Positions 21,966-32,992 of a DNA stretch of 64,000 nucleotides are shown piece after piece. Source of the DNA: Notospermus geniculatus (taxonomy: Eukaryota; Nemertea; Pilidiophora; Heteronemertea; Lineidae). The position numbers and the translations under genes are program-made. The stretch covers positions 12,430 through 76,429 of the forward strand of contig NMRB01002672.1 in the NCBI GenBank assembly GCA_002633025.1, written 5' to 3'. The notes under the pieces were generated by a model. That model was given only the letters and a program-made list of their open reading frames with translations, made no database searches and had not been told where the DNA came from. Within the stretch, counting starts at the first letter, position 1; each line of letters opens with the position of its first letter.

Positions 21966-22988
21966 TTTTCCTTTAATTATGTTTCCCGATCATGAAGAAA
22001 CGGTCCCCATGTAAAAAGTGTCCGCTTCTTTCGGTGCTCCTTTCGGTGCTCTTTTCTGTGCTCTTCTCGCTCCTTCCGGTGCTCTTTTCTGTGCTCTTCT
22101 CGCTCCTTTCGGTGCTCTTTTCTGTGCTCTTCTCGCTCCTTTCGGTGCTCCTTTCTGTGCTCTTCTCGCTCCTTTCGGTGCTCTTTTCTGTGGTCTTCTC
22201 GCTCCTTTCGGTGCTCTTTTCTGTGCTCTTCTCGCTCCTTTCGGCGCTCCTTTCTGTGCGCTTCTCGCTCCTTTCGGTGATCCTATTTTGAGATAACTTG
22301 CCAGATTGTCAGCTGAGCAACCTGGAACAAGTCTTACTTCATGCCTGTTATCCAAGGACTGGACTATGTTAAAATTCTCAGCCTCACGTGTGCGGGTGAT
22401 TGAGATATCATGAGATTTTGATTTATCAAAATTTGAAATATCTCTTCCTGTGGTAGAGGTAGCATGATATCACCCATACTTAGGTTATTGAGGATGCCCA
22501 TTTCGATTACGCAATGACCAAAGGTCAAGGTCAAGGTCAAACGTGATCATTTGAAATATCTGTGCCCGTGATAGAGACATGATATCAGCCATACTTTGGT
22601 TATTGAGGATGCCTATTTCGATTATGCAATGACCTTGATATCTAACATATGACAAGTTCCATTCTTATCTAATGAACCTAAGGGAACCATATGGCATTTA
22701 CAATGTCCTCTTGTTTTTCTTGTTCTTCGTTTTCTTTTCCTTCTCTTTTCGAAACAAAACATGGACAGGAAACATGGTAGGCCTAATATTTTTACTCTCC
22801 TTTTAGTGACCTTGGCGACGATTGACATTAGCGCCCCCTATTGGTGTGACTGAAGAACCATTTATCCATTGATCCAAAAAGTTCTTTTATGGGCTCGCTC
22901 AGAACTGAGTACATATCGGGTTCATCGCCAATGGAAGAAGCCCCACAGACCAATCACGGAAGTGTTACTGACAATACACTTTTATCGA
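21966..22988. repeat. Segmental duplication, copy A (cut by gap)
   Basis: Starts at TTTTCCTTTAATTATG and runs to CACTTTTATCGA, where the gap begins. It matches copy B at 23499-24691 almost throughout. It differs by having more 33-bp minisatellite units and about two fewer units of the 105-115 bp GGTCA repeat. Confidence 0.9.
22022..22282. repeat. 33-bp minisatellite in copy A
   Basis: About eight units of CTCCTTTCGGTGCTCTTTTC plus TGTGCTCTTCTCG. Because 33 is a multiple of three, several frames stay open: Lys/Arg/Ala-rich on the minus strand (GARRAQKRAPK) and Leu/Val/Phe-rich on the plus strand. Confidence 0.92.
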
Positions 22989-23112
22989 NNNNNNNNNNNN
23001 NNNNNNNNNNNNNNNNNNNNNNNNNNNNNNNNNNNNNNNNNNNNNNNNNNNNNNNNNNNNNNNNNNNNNNNNNNNNNNNNNNNNNNNNNNNNNNNNNNNN
23101 NNNNNNNNNNNN
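22989..23112. other. Assembly gap (124 N)
   Basis: Run of N. It follows the point reached by copy A of the duplicated segment, suggesting that the repeat caused the break. Confidence 0.99.
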
Positions 23113-23498
23113 TATGCTGAAGATGGCGTTGTGATCACCCTGGACTGGTTCCTATCTTGATTGATTATTCAATGGATGTGGGGAAGAGTCAATCCCTTTC
23201 TGGTCCGCCACATACCTGTTATTGGACCCTGTTGGCAGTACATAGCACATAGTTCAGTTTATCACTGAATACATGTAGTAGTGACCTTTATAGCTTCTCC
23301 TTCTGAAGTTAGTAGGGAGAACCAAGTCTCCCTCTTTGGAAAAAAGTCTCTGCTTTTAGGAATGGGATACTTTTATTCTCCCTATTTCAAAAACCTGGCA
23401 CCAACCCTGGCCGTTCGATAATTCTCGATAAATCAACTGTGTCTTAGCTCCCAATTTCCAAGGGCGGTCTTTCAAATTGACTGGTAAGTCAATTTCTA
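23113..23498. other. Unique stretch between the two duplicate copies
   Basis: No gene or repeat recognised. Confidence 0.5.
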
Positions 23499-24691
23499 GT
23501 TTTCCTTTAATTATGGTTCCCGATCATGAAGAAACGGTCCCCATGTAAAAAGTGTCCGCTTCTTTCGGTGCTCTTCTCGCTCCTTTCGGTGCTCTTTTCT
23601 GTGCTCTTCTCGCTCCTTCCGGTGCTCTTTTCTGTGGTCTTCTCGCTCCTTTCGGTGCTCTTTTCTGTGCTCTTCTCGCTCCTTTCGGTGCTCCTTTCTG
23701 TGCCCTTCTTGCTCCTTTCGGTGCTCCTATTTTGAGATAACTTGCCAGATTGTCAACTGAGCAACCTGGAACAAGTCTTACTTCATGCCTGCTTATCCAA
23801 GGACTGGACTATGTTAAAATTCTCAGCCTCACGTGTGCGGGTGATTGAGATATCATGAGATTTTGATATATCAAAATTTGAAATATCTCTTCCTGTGGTA
23901 GAGGTAGCATGGTATCACCCATACTTAGGTTATTGACGATGCCCATTTCGATTACGCAATGACCAAAGGTCAAGGTCAAGGTCAAACGTGATCATTTGAA
24001 ATATCTGTGCCCGTGATAGAGACATGATATCAGCCATACTTTGGTTATTGAGGATGCCTATTTCGATTATGCAATGACCTTCATGATCAGAGGTCAAGGT
24101 CAAATTAGATAATTTAAAATATCTTTGCCTGTGGTAGAGTTAGAGGTAGGATGTCGCCCATACCTAGGTTATTGAGAATGCCCATTTCGATTATGCAATG
24201 ACCTTGATGATCAGAGGTCAATGTCAAATTTGATAATTTGAAATATCTCTGCCTGTGGTAGAGGTAGAGGTGTGATATGATATCACCCACAAGACGCCCA
24301 TTTCCATTATGCAGTGACCTTGATATCTAACATACATGTATGACAAGTTCCGTTCTTATCTAATGAACCTAAGGGAACCATATGACATTTACAATGTCCT
24401 CTTGTTTTTCTTTCTCTTCGTTTTCTTTTCCTTCTCTTTTCGAAACAAAACATGGACAGGAAACATGGTAGGCCTACTATTTTTACTCTCCTTTTGGTGA
24501 CCTTGGCAACGATTGACATTAGCGCCGCCTATTGGTGTGACTGAAGAACCATATATCCATTGATCCAAAAAGTTCTTTTATGGGCTCGCTCTAGAACTGA
24601 GTACATATCGGGTTCATCGCCAATGTCAACCAATTGGAAGAAGCCCCACAGACCAATCACGGAAGTGTTACTGACAATACACTTTTATCGA
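23499..24691. repeat. Segmental duplication, copy B
   Basis: Begins TTTTCCTTTAATTATGG and ends at CACTTTTATCGA, then continues into sequence that copy A lacks because of the gap. It holds about five to six 33-bp units (23555-23735) and about four 105-115 bp units (23875-24330) built on TATCTCTGCCTGTGGTAGAG and CAATGACC-AAAGGTCAAGG. Differences from copy A are mostly single bases plus the repeat-number changes. Confidence 0.9.
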
Positions 24692-24905
24692 TTTCGGCTA
24701 AATTTTCATTTGGCTAATGAAATTGAATGCCTGTCAATATGTTTGTCTGGCCATTACTGTTAATTCCCAACTGTTGAATATATCAGTGTAATCTACTGGG
24801 TGATTTATCTGTTTTCCTGGTTGAAAATGAAGATAGACCTGCACTCTTTCGATTTGGAGCATTCCAGACCGGTGTTATATCTGCCAATATTTCTGTGTGT
24901 CATCA

Positions 24906-25062
24906 TGGTCATTTTCTTCCTTTATTATTTTGGAAACACAGGCAGATAGATCGACACGTTTCTCCGTGTGTGCCCTATTGTCAAGTCGCCGCTTATTCCG
25001 TCAAACAATAGGAAGGGAACACACGCACATGGGGAACACTGGGAAACCTTACACCGGGAATA
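24906..25062 (+). repeat. Single arm of the foldback found at 30 kb
   Basis: The blocks GGAAACAC-GGCAGATAGATCGAC, CCTATTGTCAAGTCG, GCTTATTCCGTCA, ACAATAGGA and ATGGGGAACACTG occur in the same order as in the 30075-30412 element. Only one arm is present. Confidence 0.75.
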
Positions 25063-25138
25063 TTTCGCCATGTAAAAAATTGTGGAATTTCAATCTAGTT
25101 GGACGTAGGCTACCACTTTGAACTGTGCATTTGTTGTG

Positions 25139-25496
25139 TACAATCTGACGAAACACGAAGTACGAAATACGAATTTGGACTTCGTTTCCACGACGTAATG
25201 TATTTCAGGAGATGGTTGGTAGGCCTACCACAAATATCGCTGCAAGAGCGTCTTTCAGCGTCTGACGTTAGACCGATAGAGTTATGGTGTATATTAAACT
25301 TTGGAATTTATCTTTCGTTTCTACGAAGTGGAAATAAAAAAAATCAAGATGCATCATAACTCTCTCGGTCTTACATGATATGCTAAAAGACGCACTGGCA
25401 GCAGGGACATAGTACCAATCATCTCCAGAAATACATTAGGTCCTGGAAACGAAGTTGAATTTTGTATTTCTTACTTCCGTGTTTCGTCAGATGTGT
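25139..25496. repeat. Foldback element, about 360 bp
   Basis: Outer arms: TCTGACGAAACACGAAGTA pairs with TACTTCCGTGTTTCGTCAGA. Inner blocks: GACTTCGTTTCC pairs with GGAAACGAAGTT, and GACCGATAGAGTTATGGTG pairs with CATCATAACTCTCTCGGTC. The arms are about 150 bases each with moderate divergence. Confidence 0.8.
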
Positions 25497-26317
25497 GAAA
25501 CCTCTCTCATTTCCCCATCTGACGTTCCCCCAAGTAAAGTCATTAACTCTGATCACCTGCAGTTTATACTCTATCAACATGCTCTTAAGTTGATTTCCGA
25601 GAGCGCTGTGTTGTCGATCGCAATTACTGTGGCAAACCAAAACATTCTTAAAAACTCTACCAAGAGATGAAGTGAATTAGTTGGCTTAATATCATGTCTT
25701 GCGAGGTTAATTCTACCGCTGTATATACCCCAGCTCCTTTTTTCGAAAGGAGAAGTGATCCACTTATCTTGCCTATCTAAGTTTGGGCCTCCTCCATTTT
25801 GAGTGCGCAGCAATTTTTCTATCATTTACCGAGCGATCAAAGTTACATCCTCTTAGCAACAGACGAGGTAGCTATCAACATTGCTTTGATATCCAATCAT
25901 GAAATCCAATTAATTTGCCGCGGCCCTATCGTTTGCTGCGGGAATGTCAGGAGTGCGTGACTGCTTGCAACTTGTGGAGCTAAAATGCTTTTAGGGAGTA
26001 ATCACTGGGTTTGTACTGCATGCCTTTTTGTGAAGGTGGGCAATATGGGGTTTGGAACAGCCGGAAAATGTTGGCATAGAACAAAAGAACATCAATTGTC
26101 TCAGTGTACTGTAGGCGTATAAACCGTACATATACATGTAGTAGTTGGGATTTTATTGGTGTAAAGTAACACAAGACAAAAAGATCGAGCAGTCACATTT
26201 TTGCACTGGACAATTTGGAACCGTTTTGTAGTTACATGATGGCGACAATCAATTCACTCAGGCAGTGCACACCATCTGACCGTGAAATCAAGGAGGTGAA
26301 CAAGCTGTTTGGAAATA
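25497..26317. other. Non-coding stretch, no recognised feature
   Basis: Nothing recognised. Confidence 0.5.
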
Positions 26318-26584
26318 GACGGTTTCGAGGAAAATGGCGCCCGTTTGTTTACAAATATTTACGGCCAAATTTCTCACAAATAACAACTCGATTCCTGGAC
26401 CTGAATGCAGATTTCACTTCCACGAACAGAGTAGTGCATGTGTCAGACAATTGGTGTGAATATTTTGGCTAATTAGTGGAGATGGAACTTTGCCAACAGT
26501 ACACGTGTTTGCAAAGAAAGCCAAACACAAACACCATATACATGTATATAACAATAGAACGGCCATTTTCCTCGAAACCGTCTA
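26318..26584. repeat. Inverted-repeat element, about 22-bp ends
   Basis: AGACGGTTTCGAGGAAAATG at the left pairs exactly with CATTTTCCTCGAAACCGTCT at the right. The interior shows no coding frame. The spacing and size fit a MITE; no target duplication was found. Confidence 0.65.
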
Positions 26585-27993
26585 CTATAGGCTTGGTGCC
26601 TGTCCACGTCAGCCTGGATCTAATGCCTGCTCGAGTTCTCCCATATTTTGGCCCTAAAATTGGGAGTGGCTGAAACAAGGCCCAAAACCAACAAAATCTG
26701 AAGTTACTACGCGAGATTATGTCAAAATTATAACTACATGTACGTGTTGTTCGATACCAATACAATTGTGCAGTGTCCTTGACCTGGGGTAGGTTGACAA
26801 GAGTTCACTTCAGCTTCACATCCGCTCAGCTGTCATGTTCAGTGGTGTCGCGTCGATCAGGCAATGTCAGGACGATGTTCACCTGAATTACTTTCCCCCA
26901 GGCGTGCCTTGTATGTTGTAAAAGACACAGGAAGCAGCGTGCGTGACCGATGTGACAGGCAGACGAAACGTTTTACCTGTAACCGGAAGTCCGCCGACGG
27001 AGCCTTTCCGGTGAATTGATGTCGGGGCTGTAATATCTGCCTTGTGCTATTTCAAAGGATCTCGCGAGTGATTGAGACAAGCGAGGTCTTGCAATTTCTC
27101 GCTCACCACTTCGTGGTTCAGCATGGCCGTGCGGAGGTATGGTCTCGCGTGCTCCCTCAGGCTTCCGTCATGTGCAGTTCCAAAGAGGTACGCTTTGGTG
27201 AAATTGGTTGGTTCTGGGCCTTGTCGGTTTGTGCATGATGTGCTTGCTCATTCCTTTGTAGAACCTTCGTGACCATCCTAAGTACCCAATCGGGGCTTTC
27301 TTGTTGTGTCGTTCGTTCTTGAGACTACGCCACACAGTGTTGTTGGGTTTTAACCTCTGGAACGTTCTTATTGAGCATCAGTAACTTCTTGATAGAACAA
27401 ACTTTGTTGCTCGTACATGTCCGTTTTGGTGTCTTCGTTTGTAGCAATTCTCGGTTCAGGCATCAGCCGCTCGAAATCGGTACACCGACTGTAAATGATG
27501 TTAGGTGGTATCCGTAAAATTTATAGCTCCGTGTCTTGAAGGAAAAAATATCCCCGGACGCTGGTGGTGTATAATTTCCGTACTACTCCGAGACATCGCT
27601 AGTATGACTTGGCCGAGAGCACACTTGCCCAGACGATCATGTCAGACTCTTTGTCAGCCAAATTAGATTTTTCGCTTCATTAGCTTCCTTATCGAGGATC
27701 CGAGTTAAAGATTCGTGGTGTGCATACTTCTGATCAACAAGTGGCATTCTGTCTCGTGGCTGATGCTATTTCCGTCCTTTTCATACTGATCCTTGTGTAT
27801 CGAGGACTCTTAAATTCTTAATGGAATCTGTATGAAGCCGGCTTCGGTACTGTCGTTAGTAACTTGATTATGTTCCGCTTGTCAATTGAAATCTAGATAT
27901 GAAAATACAGGTCTTATGACACGAGTGGCCGACTTCGATTCAAACTCGGGTTCGCCCCGAGTTACCGGAGTGACAGTCGAACGCTACCGGACC
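26585..27993. other. Non-coding stretch, no recognised feature
   Basis: Nothing recognised. Confidence 0.5.
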
Positions 27994-28002
27994 TTTCGGG
28001 CC

Positions 28003-28255
28003 TAGACTGGTCCCCTGTCGTAGTTCTCGCTTCACTACTACGACAGGCATTTTGAACGCTAACTCGGCATGTGATTGGCCAACTGTGATTGGTCAACGGT
28101 CGCGCCATGAGTCATCATCTATTTTTAGAGACTCCCGCAACGTTACGAGTCTTTATTGCTCATTTGCATACGTGTGTCAGAAAACAGGCAAACATGGCGG
28201 ACGCGGCCTGTCGTAGTAGTGGAGGAACGGAGCGGTACGACAGGGGACCAGTCTA
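28003..28255. mobile_element. 253-bp MITE with TAGACTGGT ends
   Basis: The ends TAGACTGGTCCCCTG and CAGGGGACCAGTCTA are exact inverted repeats. A perfect 9-bp direct repeat TTTCGGGCC flanks it (27994-28002 and 28256-28264). Just inside each end is a hairpin: CCTGTCGTAG...CTACGACAGG on the left and CCTGTCGTAG...GTACGACAGG on the right. It has no coding capacity. The end sequence is shared with 32461-32831. Confidence 0.9.
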
Positions 28256-28264
28256 TTTCGGGCC

Positions 28265-29212
28265 CTCCTTACGACGAGAGTTGAACTCGAGTTAAGATAT
28301 CCAAAATGGCGGATAAGAGTGTGTAAGTTCAGATTTTCTGATAAAATTTGTCGAAATAAGGCTGTTTTGAGCCAGTTCCCCTTATTTTCATTTAAGAAAC
28401 GTAATATGTCACTCGTTTTAAATAAGATTTCAACACTCAATAACGACAACGACAACAACGAATCCAGCTTGGCACATGCGCAGTTGCGTACCCGCGTTGC
28501 GATTGCACTTCGTTTCGGACCCGAGTGAAGCGAGCGTGCGCATTTTGTCTACGTGACGTCATTACCGGTGGCAGATTTTCTACTCGATACCACACTCGAG
28601 ATACGAATCGAAGTCGGCCATTTTGGCTGAAGGGTTTGAAGTAGGTACAAATGTACTTTAACTGGATCATGAAATAGCGCTGGAAACGAGCTCTGATTAA
28701 TGACTTGTGGGTAAAAAGAAATTGGATACTGCGCAGGCGCAGAGGTTTGAAATAAACAGTCAATTATTGGATGTCTCGAAGGAAGCCACAGATTACAGAA
28801 TTAATTGACGTAATCTCTGCATTTATTTTGTTTTCTTTACTAATTAATCAAATCAAATTAACACTCCATCTACCTAATCATTTCAGGCGATGCAAATTGG
28901 TTCGCCAGCACGTGACATTAATTTCGTAATGGCGGCTTAATTGCATCTTTGACGTTCGATACATGGTAGTGTTTCGAATTCTGTACGTCTTCTGATACGG
29001 AGTAATCCATCGTGGGCGTTCCACATTCGTATGGCACTAAGAAACATGCTTCTTCTAACAACACATTGCGCTGAGTGCACTGTACATTTGATGTACAGGG
29101 TAGTTTTCACTCCTCACCAAACGAATGACGAAATTTCTTCCGGAAGCATTTCGCTAAAAGGAGCATGCAGTCACTAAACACTGGCATGATTGGCGACAAA
29201 CGTGAAGGATCA
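28265..29212. other. Non-coding stretch, no recognised feature
   Basis: One TGACGTCA palindrome at 28554-28561; otherwise nothing recognised. Confidence 0.5.
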
Positions 29213-29360
29213 TAAAAAGACGGCGCTGTTTGACGAGGGAGCCAATCGTAAGCCATTATCACAGGTTTAACCGACGCCGCCGTAACACACTTTCTGATTG
29301 GCTAAGATGTTGTACAAAATGTACACTGTATATTCATACTCGCGCCAGATTCCCAGCAGT
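29213..29360 (-). repeat. Dispersed repeat, reverse copy of the 54.3/55.7 kb family
   Basis: GACGGCGCTGTTTGACGAGG, AACCGACGCCGCCGTAACAC, CTTTCTGATTGGCTAAGAT and TGTACACTGTATATTCATAC are the reverse complement of blocks at 54295-54430 and 55730-55860, in the same order. Confidence 0.85.
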
Positions 29361-30074
29361 CTAATATGATCAGAGGTCTACGTTTCCCAAGCCTTTTCCT
29401 TGTTGGACAAACCAACACCACATAGAATGGGGAAAAAATATCACATTATCACGAATTCATCTCATCGGAACGCGCGTATTACGTGACATCGCTTGGAAAG
29501 GCGAAGCATCATTGCAGTAGGTGTACTAGATGCAACATGTCTTTTTTAACTGTCGTTTCATTGTCTCCCGCAATTTCTGTTTCCATTAAACGAATATGCC
29601 TTCAGTGTCATGCATTTTTCAGTACGGGAGCGTTAACATATTGTATCCATTTACTGACGGCACATGAGACAATAAATTGGTATTTATTCTTCAACCCTGA
29701 CGGGAAATAAGAAAACAACGCCGAGAGCAAAAGGTTGAAAAATAACATGGCTGATTTGCGGGTCACGTGACCGTATGAAATCGATATCAGCGCCTTAGGA
29801 AAGAAACGAGCGACTTGTTGCCGTGTGAAGTTTCGGATGTCGTAATAATGCTGAGGATGTTTTACGGCATGTCGTAATAAGACACTGAATTCTTGCAATG
29901 CAATGACTCTGAGTGTCTTGTGATAAAAGTTGTCGTATTAAATATCACGCGTTGTGAATTTTTGAGGTTATTTGAAATTGAGTACATTGGGTTGTAATTC
30001 TTTGTTAGTCGATATATCATCGAGTCCCAAACATCGACCAAGTCGCCATTGCACAGGTGTGACATTTGGCAGTG
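29361..30074. other. Non-coding stretch, no recognised feature
   Basis: Nothing recognised. Confidence 0.5.
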
Positions 30075-30412
30075 CTTCTGTGTCAGTGTTTCCCTTTAAA
30101 AGCCTTTATTGTTTGGGAAACGCTGGCAGATTACTCGACAGGTTCTCTGTGTGCCCTCTATTGTCAAGTAGCAGCTTATTCCGGCTGACAAAGTAGGGGA
30201 AACTTACTGATGGGGAACATTCAAAAAGGTTGCACCGGCGTAACGTTTTTCAGTGTTCCCCATCTGCGAGTGTTCCCCTCCTATTGTCTGACGGAATAAG
30301 CCGCGACTCGACAATGGAGGACACACAGAGAAACGTGTCGATCTATCTGCCAGTGTTTCCAGAACAATAGGGGGAACACTGACACACGGAAACACTGAAA
30401 AACTTTACACCG
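30075..30412. repeat. Foldback element, about 340 bp
   Basis: The two arms meet near 30237. Paired blocks: GTGTTTCCCTTTAA and CCTTTATTGTTTGGGAAACGC against ACACTGGCAG-type sequence on the right; CTCTATTGTCAAGTAG against CGACTCGACAATGGAG; GCTTATTCCG against CGGAATAAGC; GATGGGGAACA against TGTTCCCCATC. A single arm occurs at 24906-25062. Confidence 0.75.
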
Positions 30413-31248
30413 GCGCTGTCGAAGGACATACAATGTACTTTTGACTTTATGCTTATTTTGTCATCGGTTCAAGCACGCGCTTCGTGTGAAATCACAATAT
30501 AGGCTACTATTTATAAGAAGATAGGTTATTATTTTGCTATCTCATATCATTTTCAAGGGCGTTTCTCTATGTAATTACCTCATTCAATAAAAGCGTACGG
30601 ATTTAAACCCCTATAATTGCAGTCGATTTTATCGGATCGAATGTGTCTCAGCAATGAGAGGAAATTGATTGTATGAAATTGTTGTCAATTATCCAGACGT
30701 GCGCCGGAGCTCACGAGCGTGGGTGTTCCGTATCGAAAGTGTTTTAATATTCTGTAAATAACTGTACAACAATAATCGAGGTAGGCTAATAATCATATAC
30801 TTCGTTAGTTCGTTATTCTTTCGAACACTTTCGACGAAAATGTGCCAAATATAGCCCTACGTACTAAAAGGGAAGAAATGTAAATGTCTATGTACTTCAT
30901 CAACCTTTCCCCCTACACTTTCTTCAGATATTATTGCCTAAAATATTTTTAATTGCTCAATCTACAACGATTATCGTAAGATACCTCTATATTTTCTGTT
31001 CCAGAATTTCGATTTTTGTTCTGATCTGTTGACGCACTCAACTGGAGTATACGCAGACAATGATCGAGTAATTGCAAATCAAGGTATCGTTAATTGTAAA
31101 TTATTAATTATGCAAATCGATTAACTTTAGGCGTATGCTCGGGGATTGAAATTTTCCAATTCTCTACTCATTGAACAAAACAAAGGACGACTGTTTACAT
31201 TACTGCACTATTTTTGTTCGGGCAAATTCTCTTATAACTAATTAGCAT
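30413..31248. other. Non-coding stretch, no recognised feature
   Basis: Nothing recognised. Confidence 0.5.
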
Positions 31249-31665
31249 ACATAACGTATCGAACCATTCGCCGAACGTTGTCACCGTTCGTTGTCGTCGT
31301 CGTCACGATGTAAACCATAGAGAGGTTAGGAATTTGAACGGCAAAGGAAGCGATGTGACGATGACGTCACGTGGCATTCATATTCCAGTCCCATGACAGG
31401 CTTATTATGAATAGGGAGTGTGACGTCAATGGCGTATCCCCTACGTTTATCGTATCACACATAACGTATCGAACCCTCCGCCGAACGTTTTCACCGTTCG
31501 TTGTTGTCGTCGTTACGATGTAAACAATAGAGAAGGTAGGAAGTTGAACGATAATGGTAAACGATGCAACAGTGACGTCACATGGATTCGAATTCCAGCT
31601 CCATGAAGGCTTATGAATGGAGTGTGACGTCATTGGCGTAACCTCTACGTCATCGTTCATTTTCT
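31249..31665. repeat. 210-bp tandem duplication with CRE palindromes
   Basis: ACATAACGTATCGAACC starts the units at 31249 and 31459; both contain GCCGAACGTT, CACCGTTCGTTGT, ACGATGTAAAC and two TGACGTCA palindromes each. TGACGTCA lies at 31362, 31421, 31573 and 31625. Confidence 0.85.
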
Positions 31666-32831
31666 TAACGATACAAATAGCAACCAAGTCCTTCCGTATC
31701 GACGGCTTCAACCGTAAACGCCTGCACTTCAGTACAGCATGCGATGAACTTTCGTGACACGGAAATATTCTAGAATCAAATTATTTATCAATGGCTGTCA
31801 ATGAAAGGATGATATCGAATATCATCAATGTACACGAACATGATTTCACAAGGGATTTTCCTTTCAGTAACTGGAGCAGGCGCTAGTTTTACAACTGAAC
31901 TAAAAACGCCACGGTGATAGGGTTGATCTGAACTAATACTAGATTCAATCAGGAAAAAGTTAGTTTGAGACCTTTTTGATGTTTTACCTGTCAAATGGTC
32001 AAAGAGATTTTGCCACGGAGGCAAAAAGTTGAACTTCACCTAACCTATGGCCAGTTTAAATGTAATTCGAACGCCAACATAGAAATGCTTTGTTCTTATC
32101 CTCATTGCGCTTCTTTTGAACAAAGCTTATTCCGCGTTCGTGTTCGTATTCGCACGATCTGTAAACTTTTCTTTCGGTTTCCGCTTTGTGCTGAGAATGT
32201 ATTTTTCCTACGTCAACTGTGCTGCACGTAATCATTGGCTCAGTCTATCGTGAAAGTTGCTGACTGAGATTTGATCAGTCGACTGCGGTAATCGTTATCT
32301 TGTTCGTCGCGTTGGTAAACAAAGCTTTTCAAGTCAGAACAGTTCCTGTTGTAGTCCCAAAGTCAAAACTACAAAATGCATTGTAGGCCTACATGTACAG
32401 CATGTGTACTTGAACGAAAACATGGAAGAGTATACGACGGAGCCTTGTGATTGGGCATTCTAGACTGGTACCCGATCCTAACTATTTTACATCGGGCTTT
32501 TGCATATGTTAGGACCGGGCGTGCCTACCGCCTTCGTGCCTCTGATTGGTTGGTGCTGGCGCAGGTGGTAAGTACGTGAACTATTATGTTGATAGATTTT
32601 CTATTTTTAACATGGAAAACCCCCGGCGTGATTGGTGAATTTCCTGGGTCAAAGGTCGGTCACCTTCTATCTGCATTCTGGAACGTCAGCCGTATTGAGA
32701 ATTGAATAAATTTACATAATTTACATAAAATTTTCAAGTGACGTCACTGTCAGAATTCCTCCACAAATGGCGGCCACGACTGGTCCTACCATTCAAAAGC
32801 GACACCATCGGTAGGACCAGGTACTAGTCTA
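31607..32831. repeat. 1225-bp direct duplication, copy 1
   Basis: Matches 39600-40824 over its full length with no insertion or deletion and two substitutions seen (near 31700 and 31712). Both copies end at the base before an N. It contains the MITE at 32461-32831 as its right end. Its left end falls inside the 210-bp tandem duplication at 31249-31665. No gene is recognised inside. Confidence 0.95.
32461..32831. mobile_element. 371-bp MITE with TAGACTGGT ends, copy 1
   Basis: Ends TAGACTGGTACC and GGTACTAGTCTA. Subterminal hairpins: CCCGATCCTAAC...GTTAGGACCGGG on the left and GGTCCTACC...GGTAGGACC on the right. This repeats the architecture of 28003-28255. The right target site cannot be read because the next base is N. 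Confidence 0.75.
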
Positions 32832-32832
32832 N
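32832..32832. other. Single N; apparent contig join
   Basis: One undetermined base placed exactly where the duplicated segment ends and the retroelement interior begins. Taken with the long gap at the equivalent point of copy 2 (40825), it looks like a join rather than a base-call failure. Confidence 0.6.
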
Positions 32833-32892
32833 ATTTAAACTAAAGAAACCCTAACGCCAACACCGGAACCATTTTTCACAAACCTTAGAATA

Positions 32893-32992
32893 ATAAAACG
32901 GCACTACCGGCACAACAGCAATGCAACTGAGTAAAATATCACCGGCACAACAGTGATCCACATGAATAAGCACTATCACCGACACAACAGTG
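32893..32992. repeat. Short tandem repeat, CACCGGCACAACAGTGATC
   Basis: Three imperfect units spaced about 45-50 bases in the 3' part of the retroelement interior. Confidence 0.7.

Noticed and set aside
21591-21976. Hydrophobic frames over the 56-60 bp minisatellite
   Set aside because: The phase changes between units and several frames overlap; no gene-like ends.
21990-22355. 121-codon Lys/Arg/Ala-rich minus-strand frame
   Set aside because: Generated by the 33-bp minisatellite; the plus strand is open through the same repeat.
31607-32831. The 1225-bp direct repeats as the LTRs of the retroelement
   Set aside because: They lack TG...CA ends, do not lie next to the primer-binding site, and the true LTR (36963-38602) sits inside the interval.
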